NCBI RefSeq assembly: GCF_039523755.1
Contig: NZ_BAAAFX010000010.1
Location: 124,001 to 188,000 of the forward strand
DNA from: Tatumella terrea
GTDB taxonomy: Bacteria; Pseudomonadota; Gammaproteobacteria; Enterobacterales; Enterobacteriaceae
DNA: 64,000 nucleotides
Direction of reading: 5' to 3'
In this document: positions 15,783-23,761 of the stretch, piece by piece
Layout of the letters: each line of letters begins with the position of its first letter
Position numbering within the stretch: position 1 is the stretch's first letter
Program-made: the position numbers and the translations under genes
The notes under the pieces: generated by a model
Databases searched by the model: none
What the model was told of the DNA's origin: nothing
What the model saw: only the letters and a program-made list of their open reading frames with translations

Positions 15783-17003
15783 TCAGATCCCGTCCCTTTC
15801 CAGCGGACAGCTCATACATCTGGCGCCGCCACGGCCACGCCCGAGTTCATCACCGGCAATCGGCAGCACAGTGATCCCGGCCTGGTCATATTTTTCATTG
15901 GTCCGTAAATTACGCTCGTAGCTGACGACCACACCCGGCCGCAGGGTGAGAACATTGTTGGCATCGTTCCACTGTTCCCGTTCGGCTTCAAAACGGTCGC
16001 CGCCGGTGGTGATCACCCGTACCTGATCGATCTCCAGTGCTTGCTCCAGCGCGGTCAGGTAATTTTTTTCTGCAGTGCGGATTAAGCCGCCTTTACCGTC
16101 CGGCGTTAAGATCCAGCAAGGCATTTCGGTATTAATGATTTGCGGATAGATGGAGAACGTATCGATATCCAGATGGGTCATTACTGTGTCGAGATGCATA
16201 CAGGAGCGTTGTCTTGGCAGCTCCATAACGACCACACGTTTTGCCTGATGATGGCGAAAGAGTGAGAGAGCGAGGAATTCTATTCCCTGAGCCGTGGTCC
16301 GTTCTGAGAGGCCGATAAGAACACTGCCCCGGCCTGCGACCAGCACATCGCCCCCTTCCAGCGTGGCATGGTCATAGTTACGATCTTCGTCACCGTAATA
16401 TTTAATAAAATCACCGCCCGCAAACGCCGGGTGCCAGCGATAGATCGCCCGCAGATTATGGGTTTCACGTTGTCTGGCAATTTTTGCCATCGGGTTAATG
16501 CTGACCCCCTGATAAATCCAGCACGAGGTATCGCGGGTAAACAGGTGGTTGGGCAGGGGGCGCGTAATAAAGTCATCCGGCTGGCTGCTGCGGCCGGTAA
16601 TACTGCTGATTTCCGGCGGGACTTCATCCCGGGTCAGTCCCCCGGTCAGATGGCGGGCAAGCTCCCGGTGAGACATCTGACCCAGCCAGTCACGGATATC
16701 TGAAGCAAAGCCCGGGCCCAGGCGGTGATCCGAAATCTGTTGCTGTAATAACCAGCGTTTTGCCTCAGGGACATCCAGGGTCCGCGTCAGTAAATCGGAC
16801 AGAAGTAACACTTCCACCCCCTGTTCCCGCAGGACCCCGGCAAAGCGGTCATGTTCTTTTCCTGCCCGTTCGACGTCTAACACATCATCGAATAATAGAT
16901 CCTGGCAATTTTCCGGCGTCAGCCGTTGCAGGCTAAGGTTCGGACGATGCAGCAAAACACTGCGTAATGTACCAATCTCTGAACCGACATAATGCCTTTT
17001 CAT
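15783..17003 (-). CDS. arcA: Arginine deiminase ArcA
   Basis: Guanidino-modifying enzyme (406 aa) that hydrolyses arginine to citrulline and ammonia. Motifs include EIGTLRSVLLHRP at the N-terminus, LEGGDVLVAGRG, the His-containing MHLDTVMTHLD and the nucleophilic Cys C396 in ARCMSCPLERDGI at the C-terminus. The ATG at 17003 has GGAAGGAG 6 nt upstream; an in-frame GTG two codons earlier is less likely. First gene of the five-gene arc operon; the regulatory region upstream is about 600 nt long and AT-rich. Confidence 0.97.
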   Translation of the reverse strand: MKRHYVGSEIGTLRSVLLHRPNLSLQRLTPENCQDLLFDDVLDVERAGKEHDRFAGVLREQGVEVLLLSDLLTRTLDVPEAKRWLLQQQISDHRLGPGFASDIRDWLGQMSHRELARHLTGGLTRDEVPPEISSITGRSSQPDDFITRPLPNHLFTRDTSCWIYQGVSINPMAKIARQRETHNLRAIYRWHPAFAGGDFIKYYGDEDRNYDHATLEGGDVLVAGRGSVLIGLSERTTAQGIEFLALSLFRHHQAKRVVVMELPRQRSCMHLDTVMTHLDIDTFSIYPQIINTEMPCWILTPDGKGGLIRTAEKNYLTALEQALEIDQVRVITTGGDRFEAEREQWNDANNVLTLRPGVVVSYERNLRTNEKYDQAGITVLPIAGDELGRGRGGARCMSCPLERDGI

Positions 17004-17078
17004 AAACACTCCTTCCCGGTGGAAATATTCCAGCCTGACCGGACGAAATTATCCGGCGCTGATACTGAAAACATTTCA

Positions 17079-17120
17079 AAAATAATCAGGAAGAGAAGGA
17101 GGGGATGTGATGAAAATCAA
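17079..17120 (-). promoter_or_regulatory. Candidate FNR-dependent arcA promoter
   Basis: GTGATGAAAATCAA (17107-17120) matches the FNR consensus at 9 of 10 defined bases. If its centre is -41.5, the start point falls near 17072 and the -10 window (17079-17084) reads TATTTT on the minus strand, matching a class II FNR promoter. arc operons are anaerobically induced by FNR/ANR homologues in other bacteria. Confidence 0.55.
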
Positions 17121-17156
17121 ATAAAAACATCTGCCGAATAGTGGTGAACATATTTA

Positions 17157-17175
17157 TGATTAACGTCATTAATCA
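17157..17175. promoter_or_regulatory. Perfect dyad in arcA control region
   Basis: TGATTAA-CGTCA-TTAATCA, a 7-bp perfect inverted repeat with a 5-nt spacer, lies between the candidate FNR site and the ARG box. It looks like a binding site for a dimeric regulator; which one I cannot tell. Confidence 0.4.
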
Positions 17176-17196
17176 GGTTTTTTTCTGTTTTTATAA

Positions 17197-17214
17197 AGTG
17201 AAATTATATTCATT
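17197..17214. promoter_or_regulatory. Candidate ARG box upstream of arcA
   Basis: AGTGAAATTATATTCATT fits the ARG box (wnTGAATwwwwATTCAnw) with one mismatch. A second TGAAA half-site starts 22 bp further (17221), close to the 21-bp spacing of tandem ARG boxes. Either housekeeping ArgR or the paralogue at the end of the operon could bind. Confidence 0.55.
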
Positions 17215-17580
17215 AAACAGTGAAAGATATCGATTTTAATATTCTGCAGGGAATGGGTTGGGGGGGGTAGTGATTTTTTATCACTATGAATACTATGGGT
17301 TTATTTATTGTAAATGAATAATAACCCATTCTGGGTGGTAATTATTTATGCCGGAGGGAGATGATGCCGGATAGTTATTCCTTTTCCCGGGGAGAAATTA
17401 TTTTTTTATATTTACGATCGCAGGGGGAGTTTTAAATTATTTTTTTCATAAACAATCCGTTATCCGCGCCGGAATCGTGGGTTAAATTCAGATTATGCAG
17501 AGGGAATGAATAGTTTTCCCGGAATGTTGAGTAAAAAAAAGAGAAGCGGAAAATAATTATGCGGAGCTGACGTCAGCAGA

Positions 17581-17621
17581 AAAGAAAAAGGAACGGACCC
17601 CGTGAAATCCCGTTGTCCGTC
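17581..17621 (-). terminator. argI terminator (probable)
   Basis: ACGGAC/GTCCGT arms (17594-17599 and 17616-17621) just past the argI stop, followed on the minus strand by a T-rich tract (A-rich on plus, 17581-17590). Confidence 0.55.
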
Positions 17622-17632
17622 TGTGCAGCGGG

Positions 17633-18640
17633 TTATTGCCGGCCCAGAGTGGCAACCATCACCGCTTTGATGGTATGCATCCGGTTTTCCGCCTGGTCAA
17701 AGACAATGCTGTGCTCTGATTCGAAAACATCGTTAGTGACTTCGATGCCTGAACTGAAGCCGTATTGTTCCGCCATTTGTTTACCCATACTGGTCTGATC
17801 ATCATGGAACGCAGGCAGGCAGTGCAGGAATTTGACCTCAGGATTACCGGTCAGCGACAGCATCTGTGCATTAACCTGATAAGGACGCAGCAGGGCGATC
17901 CGTTCGGCCCAGGTCTCTTTGGCTTCGCCCATCGACACCCAGACATCGGTATAGATAAAGTCAGCGCCTTTGACCCCGTCTTCGATAGATTCTGTCAGCG
18001 TGATTTTACCGCCGGTCTTTTGTGCAGCATGCCGGCACTCCTCGACCAGGGCCTCTTCCGGCCAGCAGGCTTTAGGGGCCACCAGGCGCAGGTCCAGACC
18101 GGTCAGCGCTGCCGCTTCCAGCATACTGTTCCCCATATTGTTACGGGCATCACCGACGTACACCAGCGTCATCTCTGTCCAGGCTTTGCCTGGCAGGTGT
18201 TCCTGCATCGTCAGCAGATCGGCAAGTAACTGGGTCGGGTGAAATTCGGTGGTCAGTCCGTTCCATACCGGTACGCCTGCGTATTCCGCCAGCGTTTCGA
18301 CAATCTCCTGCTCATACCCGCGATACTGGATGCCGTCATACATGCGGCCCAGTACACGGGCAGTATCTTTAATCGATTCTTTATGGCCAATCTGGTTACC
18401 GCTGGCACCCAGCCAGGTGACACGGGCTCCCTGATCGTATGCGGCAACTTCGAAAGAGCAACGGGTACGGGTCGAATCTTTTTCGAAGATGAGCGCGATA
18501 TTTTTGCCTTGCAGAGACGGGGACTCTTTGCCCTGTTTTTTGTCCTGCTTCAGGCGGGCGGCCAGTTGCACCAGTTCATTCAGTTCGGCAGGGGTAAAAT
18601 CCAGCAATCTCAGGAAATGGCGTTGATACAGCTTACTCAT
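17633..18640 (-). CDS. argI: Ornithine carbamoyltransferase, biosynthetic (ArgI)
   Basis: Ornithine carbamoyltransferase (335 aa) making citrulline from ornithine and carbamoyl phosphate in arginine synthesis. Motifs: DSTRTRCSFE, HPTQLL, DVWVSMGE and HCLPAFH. Two adjacent ARG boxes directly upstream mark it as the arginine-repressed biosynthetic copy, in contrast to arcB at 13772-14776. It is divergent from rraB, the usual enterobacterial context. Single-gene transcript, as a terminator follows. Confidence 0.95.
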   Translation of the reverse strand: MSKLYQRHFLRLLDFTPAELNELVQLAARLKQDKKQGKESPSLQGKNIALIFEKDSTRTRCSFEVAAYDQGARVTWLGASGNQIGHKESIKDTARVLGRMYDGIQYRGYEQEIVETLAEYAGVPVWNGLTTEFHPTQLLADLLTMQEHLPGKAWTEMTLVYVGDARNNMGNSMLEAAALTGLDLRLVAPKACWPEEALVEECRHAAQKTGGKITLTESIEDGVKGADFIYTDVWVSMGEAKETWAERIALLRPYQVNAQMLSLTGNPEVKFLHCLPAFHDDQTSMGKQMAEQYGFSSGIEVTNDVFESEHSIVFDQAENRMHTIKAVMVATLGRQ

Positions 18641-18666
18641 ACATCACTCCGGGTGGCGATTAATAC

Positions 18667-18705
18667 AATGAATTAATATTCAATCTATATGTATGAATAT
18701 TCATT
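18667..18705 (-). promoter_or_regulatory. Tandem ARG boxes (ArgR operator) of argI
   Basis: Box 1 (18667-18684) has the perfect core TGAATTAATATTCA; box 2 (18688-18705) has TGTATGAATATTCA, one mismatch. The two 18-bp boxes are separated by exactly 3 bp, the canonical ArgR hexamer operator, 27-65 nt upstream of the argI ATG and overlapping the likely promoter. Confidence 0.92.
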
Positions 18706-18818
18706 TTCAACCTTATTTTCAGGAATCGTGTGCTTTAGTGTAGTGCCACGCGGGATGCTGTGGGAAAATGCCCGTCTATCCGGGGAATATTACCCCTGAA
18801 CGTACTGAGGAATTCCCT

Positions 18819-19247
18819 ATGACATTCGAAGCATTTATGGAAGAACAGCGTGAAGAAACACGCGAAATTATTGAAGAATTACTGGAAGATGGCAGTGATC
18901 CGGATGCGCTCTATACCGTAGAACATCATTTATCCTGCGACAGCTTTGACGCACTGGAAAAAGCCGCCGTTGATGCGTTCAAACTGGGCTACGAAGTGAC
19001 AGACCCGGAAGAACTGGAGCTGGAAGATGGCACCACCGTGATGTGTGTGGATATCATCAGTGAAATTGCACTGAAGGATGAGCTGATCAATGCCCAGATC
19101 GAACAGCTGGTCAAAGTCGCAGGAAAATATAACGTTGATTATGATGGCTGGGGCACCTACTTCGAAGATCCGGATGCTGAAGACGAAGAAGATGAAGATG
19201 GCGATGACGAAGAGACTTCCGCAGAGGATTCTCCCGTCCGTCACTAA
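18819..19247 (+). CDS. rraB: RraB, regulator of RNase E activity B
   Basis: Small acidic protein (142 aa) that binds and inhibits RNase E, changing degradosome make-up. The core EEQREETREIIEELLEDGSDPDALY and YDGWGTYFEDP are the E. coli RraB (YjgD) signatures, and the C-terminal tail is the typical Asp/Glu-rich run. The ATG at 18819 has GAGGAA 6 nt upstream; a frame open to 18768 adds 17 unconserved residues. Divergent from argI; miaE follows after a possible terminator. Confidence 0.95.
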   Translation: MTFEAFMEEQREETREIIEELLEDGSDPDALYTVEHHLSCDSFDALEKAAVDAFKLGYEVTDPEELELEDGTTVMCVDIISEIALKDELINAQIEQLVKVAGKYNVDYDGWGTYFEDPDAEDEEDEDGDDEETSAEDSPVRH

Positions 19248-19271
19248 CCGATCGCTTCTGACGGCATTTCC

Positions 19272-19310
19272 CCCTGGTCTGACGGCTCCGTGAGGCCAGG
19301 GCGTTTTATT
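19272..19310 (+). terminator. Probable rraB terminator
   Basis: CCCTGG/CCAGGG stem extended by three weaker pairs, then GCGTTTTATT. Lies between rraB and miaE and may allow partial read-through. Confidence 0.5.
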
Positions 19311-19337
19311 CGCCCTGATTTTCAAAGTCACTGAACC

Positions 19338-20102
19338 ATGAACTACGCCGCCCTCGTTGAACCTCTGTTACAGTTTTTACATTGCCGGACCCCGCAGGCC
19401 TGGATTGATGAAGCGTCCAGGCCGGAAAACCTGCCACTGTTATTGACCGATCACCTGACCTGTGAACTGAAAGCGGCCCAGACCGCCGCGTGGCTTATCC
19501 GTAAATACGTTGCCGATAAACCCGGCGCGGAAACACTGATGCGCTGGCTGGCCCCGTACGAGGATTTTGTCTATCGTGAACATCCGGACAGTGATTTCAT
19601 TCATGCCCATCGTCACCTGGGGAAAAACATTACCCGGCATGACGCTTTTCCCGGCGCTGATGACCTGATTGATAAAATGGTGTTGTTAATTAAAGAAGAA
19701 TTACATCACTTTTATCAGGTACTGGAGATCATGCAGTCCCGGGGGATCGAATATCATAAAATCACCGCCAGTCGCTACGCGAAGGGATTATTGCGTGAAG
19801 TGACCACGCATGAACCCGACACGCTGATCGATAAACTTATCTGCGGCGCCTATATCGAAGCGCGCTCCTGCGAACGCTTTTATGCACTGGCTCCTTATCT
19901 GGAACCCGGACTGGCCAGCTTTTACCGTTCACTGCTGCGTTCCGAAGCCCGTCACTTTCAGGATTACCTCGCACTGGCCTGGCAGATCTCGCCCTATGAT
20001 ATTACGGACCGCATCCGGACGATCGGTGAAACGGAAGCCCGGCTGATCACTGACGCCGACAGTGAATTGCGTTTCCATAGCGGTCCGTTGATCCTGGTCT
20101 GA
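19338..20102 (+). CDS. miaE: tRNA 2-methylthio-N6-isopentenyladenosine-37 hydroxylase MiaE
   Basis: Non-haem di-iron monooxygenase (254 aa) that hydroxylates ms2i6A37 in tRNAs reading U-initial codons, using O2. Ligand-type ExxH motifs are visible at residues 120-124 (KEELHHF) and 203-206 (SEARHF), with a further Glu in YIEARSCERF. MiaE is present in Salmonella near argI and absent from E. coli K-12, so the argI-rraB-miaE order here is Salmonella-like. Start ATG at 19338, 90 nt after rraB. Confidence 0.95.
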   Translation: MNYAALVEPLLQFLHCRTPQAWIDEASRPENLPLLLTDHLTCELKAAQTAAWLIRKYVADKPGAETLMRWLAPYEDFVYREHPDSDFIHAHRHLGKNITRHDAFPGADDLIDKMVLLIKEELHHFYQVLEIMQSRGIEYHKITASRYAKGLLREVTTHEPDTLIDKLICGAYIEARSCERFYALAPYLEPGLASFYRSLLRSEARHFQDYLALAWQISPYDITDRIRTIGETEARLITDADSELRFHSGPLILV

Positions 20103-20290
20103 CGTGCGCCCGGCGCGGGGAAAAGCCACTGATGGCCTGCCGGCCTTTTATGGTTCTCGCGAAACACCTTCATTTTATTTGAATAAGATCAGCAAATCGT
20201 TCAGCTTTTAAGCGTCCTTCTGCCGGTCTATCATGCATCGCATCGGGGCCATACCGGCCCTTACCCTGAAAATGAATGAAGGTAATCCTT

Positions 20291-20500
20291 ATGAACTCCA
20301 TCAAAACTTTCGTTGCAGTTGCCACACTCTCTCTGATTTCTTTCGGTAGCTTTGCTCAGACGATCACCGCAACCGCCGGGACACTGGATGATGCTGAAGC
20401 ACAAATCGCGGCGCAGGCCCATAAGAGCGGTGACTCTTACCGGATTACCGAAGCGACCACTAAAAACTGTGTGCATATGACGGCGGAACTGAATAAATAA
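20291..20500 (+). CDS. Small exported DUF1471 (YhcN/BhsA-like) protein
   Basis: Short secreted protein (69 aa). Residues 1-22 form a signal peptide with probable cleavage at SFA-QT. The rest resembles the DUF1471 fold of BhsA/McbA/YhcN stress proteins (ATAGTLDDAEAQIAAQA, YRITEATTKN, HMTAEL). It is shorter than most members. I chose the ATG at 20291, with AAGG 8 nt upstream, over one at 20276. Family members take part in envelope stress and biofilm responses; no specific role can be given here. It stands alone between miaE and a duplicated non-coding block. Confidence 0.75.
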   Translation: MNSIKTFVAVATLSLISFGSFAQTITATAGTLDDAEAQIAAQAHKSGDSYRITEATTKNCVHMTAELNK

Positions 20501-20537
20501 GCCTCTGTCCTGCAACCACGGGCTGCCCACCGGCAGC

Positions 20538-20772
20538 CTGGTAGCCGCCTCTCTGTCTCCCCGAAGCATCCCTTTTACTGCGAAACTTTCCTCAGTATTT
20601 CTCCGGCAAGTCACTGACGATACATCCACGTCCGGCGGATCCAGCTATCTGGCGATAACCCTTCTCCGGTGCTCAGAAGTGTCATGCACAGAGAGCAAGT
20701 ATTCAGAAAGCGAGTGCTTAGCAAGACAGTGTTCAGAAAGCGAATATGCAGACCGGCAGGGGATAACTGCGG
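20538..20772. repeat. 235-bp direct repeat, copy 1
   Basis: Nearly identical to 20794-21028 at an offset of exactly 256 bp; I see only a handful of differences. The 3' part contains degenerate ~15-nt sub-repeats built on GTATTCAGAAAGCGA / GTGTTCAGAAAGCGA / GTGCTTAGCAAG. No credible gene lies within. Confidence 0.9.
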
Positions 20773-20793
20773 ATCAGTCTGGTAACCACCGCA

Positions 20794-21028
20794 CTGGTAG
20801 CCGCCTCTCTGTCTCCCCGAAGCATCCCTTTTACTGCGAAACTTTCCTCAGCACTTCTCCGGCAAGTCACTGACGATACATCCACGCCTGGCGGATCCAG
20901 CTATCTGGCGATAACCCTTCTCCGGTGCTCAGAAGTGTCATGCTTAGAGAGCAAGTATTCAGAAAGCGAGTGCTTAGCAAGACAGTGTTCAGAAAGCGAA
21001 TATGCAGACCGGCAGGGGATAACTGCGG
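20794..21028. repeat. 235-bp direct repeat, copy 2
   Basis: Second copy of the block at 20538-20772, with the same internal TTCAGAAAGCGA sub-repeats. Short open frames across it (both strands) are made of the sub-repeats and have no ribosome sites. 21029-21217 beyond it holds nothing I recognise. Confidence 0.9.
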
Positions 21029-21217
21029 TGCGGGGTAACCCGTTCCGGGGAGAATAGTGCCTGCCGGCAGAAATGACCGATATCATCGTTGAGTCTGAAT
21101 TACCCTCTGCACCGATGCTTTGCCGGATAAAATTCATGCCGCGAATGCGGGCCGGTGACGGCGTGAAAACCAGGGACGGTGGGCGTTACAGATCGGCGGG
21201 ACCGGTGCCCCGGCCAT

Positions 21218-21240
21218 AAAAAAGGCTGCAATCGCAGCCT
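21218..21240 (-). terminator. Terminator of the ABC/C45 operon
   Basis: GGCTGC/GCAGCC stem (21224-21239) followed on the minus strand by six T, 20 nt past the stop of the C45 gene. Confidence 0.85.
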
Positions 21241-21259
21241 CTTACAGGATCACGGGGTA

Positions 21260-22297
21260 TCAGACCGTCGCTGAGCCGCGTAACACCTTACCTTCCAGTG
21301 CCGCATGCTGACGATCTTTACCATAGACAGACCAGCTGACGCCCTCATCACTGACTTCAAACAATGCTGTCGCCAGGGTATTTTCCTGATCCGGGTCATC
21401 CGCCGCCAGGCGGTAAACCGGGAGTTCTTCCTGACTCTGGTCAGAAAGGATCATCAGGCTGCGCTCAGCTGACAGTGTCTCACCGGTCGCCAGTAATGCT
21501 TCAATCACCTGCTGACGCGCGGCAGAACTGTCGGTGATCACCTGTTCAGCCGCCTGTTGCTGCGGATGGACCAGATGATTCGCATGTCCGGCACTGCCTT
21601 TTAACGGCAGAACACTGCACCCGGTACCGGTTGCTTCAATACTGAAGATCCGTGAATCCCCGGCGCTGGCCAGTGTATGATGGAATGCACCCGCCCGGCC
21701 CGGAGACGTCAGTACGGCCACCGCCTGGTCCAGGCTGGCAGCGTTCAGTGCCGCTCTGGCCAGTACCTGACGAGGCAACCCTTCAGGCCGCTCAACCGCA
21801 CGGATATTATTAACGGTATTAACAATCCCGTACTGGTTTACAGAAAACGTATGTCCGCAGAGCGAGCCAGGATAGGCGAAACTCAGGTAGGATACCCCCT
21901 GATCCGGTATCACCTCCGCCAGGAAACACGCATCGCGTAACTGCGGGAATCCATCTTCATTGTGCGCAACGATGATGTCATCCTGTGCATCACGACCGGC
22001 CAGGGTAGTGCAGCCATCTGAGGTCGAACGTACCAGATCACCACGACAGTTCCAGGCAAAGACCTCGTCAGTCTCCGCCTCCAGCCCGCAAGCCAGCCCC
22101 TCGATTTCCAGCCAGATATCCGGATAGTGTTGTTTTACCGCCGCCGCCATGGCCTTTGCCTGTGCGGAATCTTTCAGGGCTGTCACTGTCTGCCACAGTG
22201 GTGTCAGCGTCAGTTCCTGGTGCCAGGCCGCGTGCCCGGCCTGGCCCAGTTGTTTTCCGAGAGCGAAGGTATCGCCACGGAAGGTCAGTTTTTTCAT
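21260..22297 (-). CDS. C45 family autoproteolytic acyltransferase/hydrolase
   Basis: Ntn-hydrolase-fold protein (345 aa) of the peptidase C45 / acyl-CoA:6-aminopenicillanate acyltransferase family. In such proteins a Cys freed by self-cleavage attacks amide bonds of N-acylated amino acids or beta-lactams. The candidate nucleophile is C96 in the context SDGC-TTLAG, followed by AHNEDG, the usual N-E-D pattern. The start at 22297 avoids overlap with the ATPase gene, although its ribosome site is weak. As the last gene of an amino-acid importer operon it may hydrolyse an imported N-acyl compound; substrate unknown. Confidence 0.8.
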   Translation of the reverse strand: MKKLTFRGDTFALGKQLGQAGHAAWHQELTLTPLWQTVTALKDSAQAKAMAAAVKQHYPDIWLEIEGLACGLEAETDEVFAWNCRGDLVRSTSDGCTTLAGRDAQDDIIVAHNEDGFPQLRDACFLAEVIPDQGVSYLSFAYPGSLCGHTFSVNQYGIVNTVNNIRAVERPEGLPRQVLARAALNAASLDQAVAVLTSPGRAGAFHHTLASAGDSRIFSIEATGTGCSVLPLKGSAGHANHLVHPQQQAAEQVITDSSAARQQVIEALLATGETLSAERSLMILSDQSQEELPVYRLAADDPDQENTLATALFEVSDEGVSWSVYGKDRQHAALEGKVLRGSATV

Positions 22298-22320
22298 AAG
22301 CGGGTGCCTGTCCGGAAAGA

Positions 22321-23052
22321 TTAGGAGACGTGCTGCAGGAATTCCTGCAAACGCGCGCAACCTTTACCGCTTTCGATCAGTTCTGCCGGCTCGCCGTCTT
22401 CGGCAATCGTGCCGCCGTCGATAAAGATCAGACGTGAGGCCACATCGCGGGCAAAGCCGATTTCATGGGTCACAATCACCATGGTCATCCCTTCTTCCGC
22501 CAGAGAACGCATTACCTGCAGCACTTCATGACGCAATTCCGGGTCCAGTGCCGAGGTCGGTTCATCAAACAGCATCATCTGGGGTTTCACCGCCAGGGCT
22601 CTGGCGATGGCAACACGTTGCTGCTGGCCGCCGGAAAGCTCAGAAGGGTAGTGATCCGCACGACTGGCCAGACCGACACGCGTCAGCAGTGCCATCGCCT
22701 GTTCACGGGCTTCTGCCTTACTGCTGTGCCGGACACGAAGAGGGCCAAACATCACGTTTTCCAGTGCCGTCAGGTGCGGGAACAGGTGAAACTGCTGGAA
22801 GACCATACCGGCTTCACGACGAATATCACATTCATTCACGTGCGGATCGGTCATATGCATCCCGGCGACGATAAGTGCGCCGGAAGAGATCTCTTCCAGT
22901 TTGTTGATACAGCGTAATAACGTTGATTTACCGGATCCGGACGGGCCAATGATCACCACCACTTCGCCGGCATCAATCTTCAAATTGATATCGTGCAGCA
23001 CCTGTGTTGAGCCAAAATTTTTCGAGACATTTTGAAATTCAACCATACTCAT
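22321..23052 (-). CDS. Polar amino acid ABC transporter ATPase (GlnQ-like)
   Basis: ABC ATPase (243 aa) with Walker A GPSGSGKST, signature LSGGQQQRVAIARAL, Walker B MMLFDEPTSALDPE and the switch His in VTHEIGFARDV. Closest in feel to GlnQ. The start codon overlaps the permease stop by 4 nt (ATGA), so the two genes are coupled. It energises the importer formed with the adjacent permease and binding protein. Probably a second glutamine-type system, since the true glnHPQ locus normally lies elsewhere. Confidence 0.92.
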   Translation of the reverse strand: MSMVEFQNVSKNFGSTQVLHDINLKIDAGEVVVIIGPSGSGKSTLLRCINKLEEISSGALIVAGMHMTDPHVNECDIRREAGMVFQQFHLFPHLTALENVMFGPLRVRHSSKAEAREQAMALLTRVGLASRADHYPSELSGGQQQRVAIARALAVKPQMMLFDEPTSALDPELRHEVLQVMRSLAEEGMTMVIVTHEIGFARDVASRLIFIDGGTIAEDGEPAELIESGKGCARLQEFLQHVS

Positions 23053-23705
23053 AAGATATGCATCCTTTTTTCCAGTCTTTTAAGCAGGAAGCTCAGACAC
23101 AGAGTCACAATCAGATAAAGTGCTGCTACCGCTGTCCATACTTCGAGTGCGCGGAAGTTTCCGGCAATAATTTCCTGGCCCTGACGGGTCAGTTCAGCCA
23201 CCCCAATCACGATAAACAGTGAGGTGTCTTTAATACTGATGATCCATTGGTTACCGAGCGCCGGGATCATACGACGCAGAGCCAGAGGCATAATGATATG
23301 CCATGTGGTGGCGCGGGAAGAGAGTCCCATGGCCAGTCCGGCTTCTTTAAACCCTTTATTGATCGATAAAATCGCGCCACGGGTGATCTCAGCGATATAC
23401 GCGCCCGAGTTAATCATAATCGTGACGACAGCCGCGGTGATCGGTTCAATATGAACCGGCAGCGCTAACGGCAGGGCGAAGTAAATAAACATCACCTGCA
23501 CCATAATGGGGGTGCCGCGGATAAGTTCGACAAAAACCAGTGATAATGCTTTTGACACCCTGCCGCCCAGTGCGCGACAAACACCGGCAGCCAGGCCGAT
23601 AACAAAGCCGCCCATCAGGCCGACAATAGAAATAAAGAGGGTGAGCTTTAACCCTTGCAAGAGTATTGGCACGGCTTGCCAGACATAACTGATGTCAAAA
23701 TTCAT
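23049..23705 (-). CDS. Polar amino acid ABC transporter permease (GlnP-like)
   Basis: HisM/GlnP-type permease (218 aa) with about five membrane helices and the ATPase-contacting EAA loop (INKGFKEAGLAMGLSSRATTWHIIMPLALRR). IIISIKDTSLFIVIGVAELTRQGQEI-type stretches are almost as in E. coli GlnP, for example NQWIISIKDTSLFIVIGVAE. Middle gene of the binding protein-permease-ATPase operon, 56 nt after the binding protein. Confidence 0.92.
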   Translation of the reverse strand: MNFDISYVWQAVPILLQGLKLTLFISIVGLMGGFVIGLAAGVCRALGGRVSKALSLVFVELIRGTPIMVQVMFIYFALPLALPVHIEPITAAVVTIMINSGAYIAEITRGAILSINKGFKEAGLAMGLSSRATTWHIIMPLALRRMIPALGNQWIISIKDTSLFIVIGVAELTRQGQEIIAGNFRALEVWTAVAALYLIVTLCLSFLLKRLEKRMHIL

Positions 23706-23761
23706 AGTGTTACCCGTACTGTGTAAAAAAAAACGGGGCCAGCCAGTGCTGGCCCAAAAAC

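Larger units (their letters stand above)
17004..17632. other. Long AT-rich regulatory region upstream of arcA
   Basis: No gene is seen between arcA and argI. The stretch holds a candidate FNR site with a well-placed -10, a perfect 7-bp dyad and an ARG box (listed separately), a run of eight G near 17252, and the argI terminator at the far end. Its size and base composition suggest a complex arc operon control region. Confidence 0.6.

Noticed and set aside
20679..20873. Small Ser/Glu-rich open frame in the duplicated block
   Set aside because: Composed of the 15-nt sub-repeats, different in each copy, with no ribosome site.
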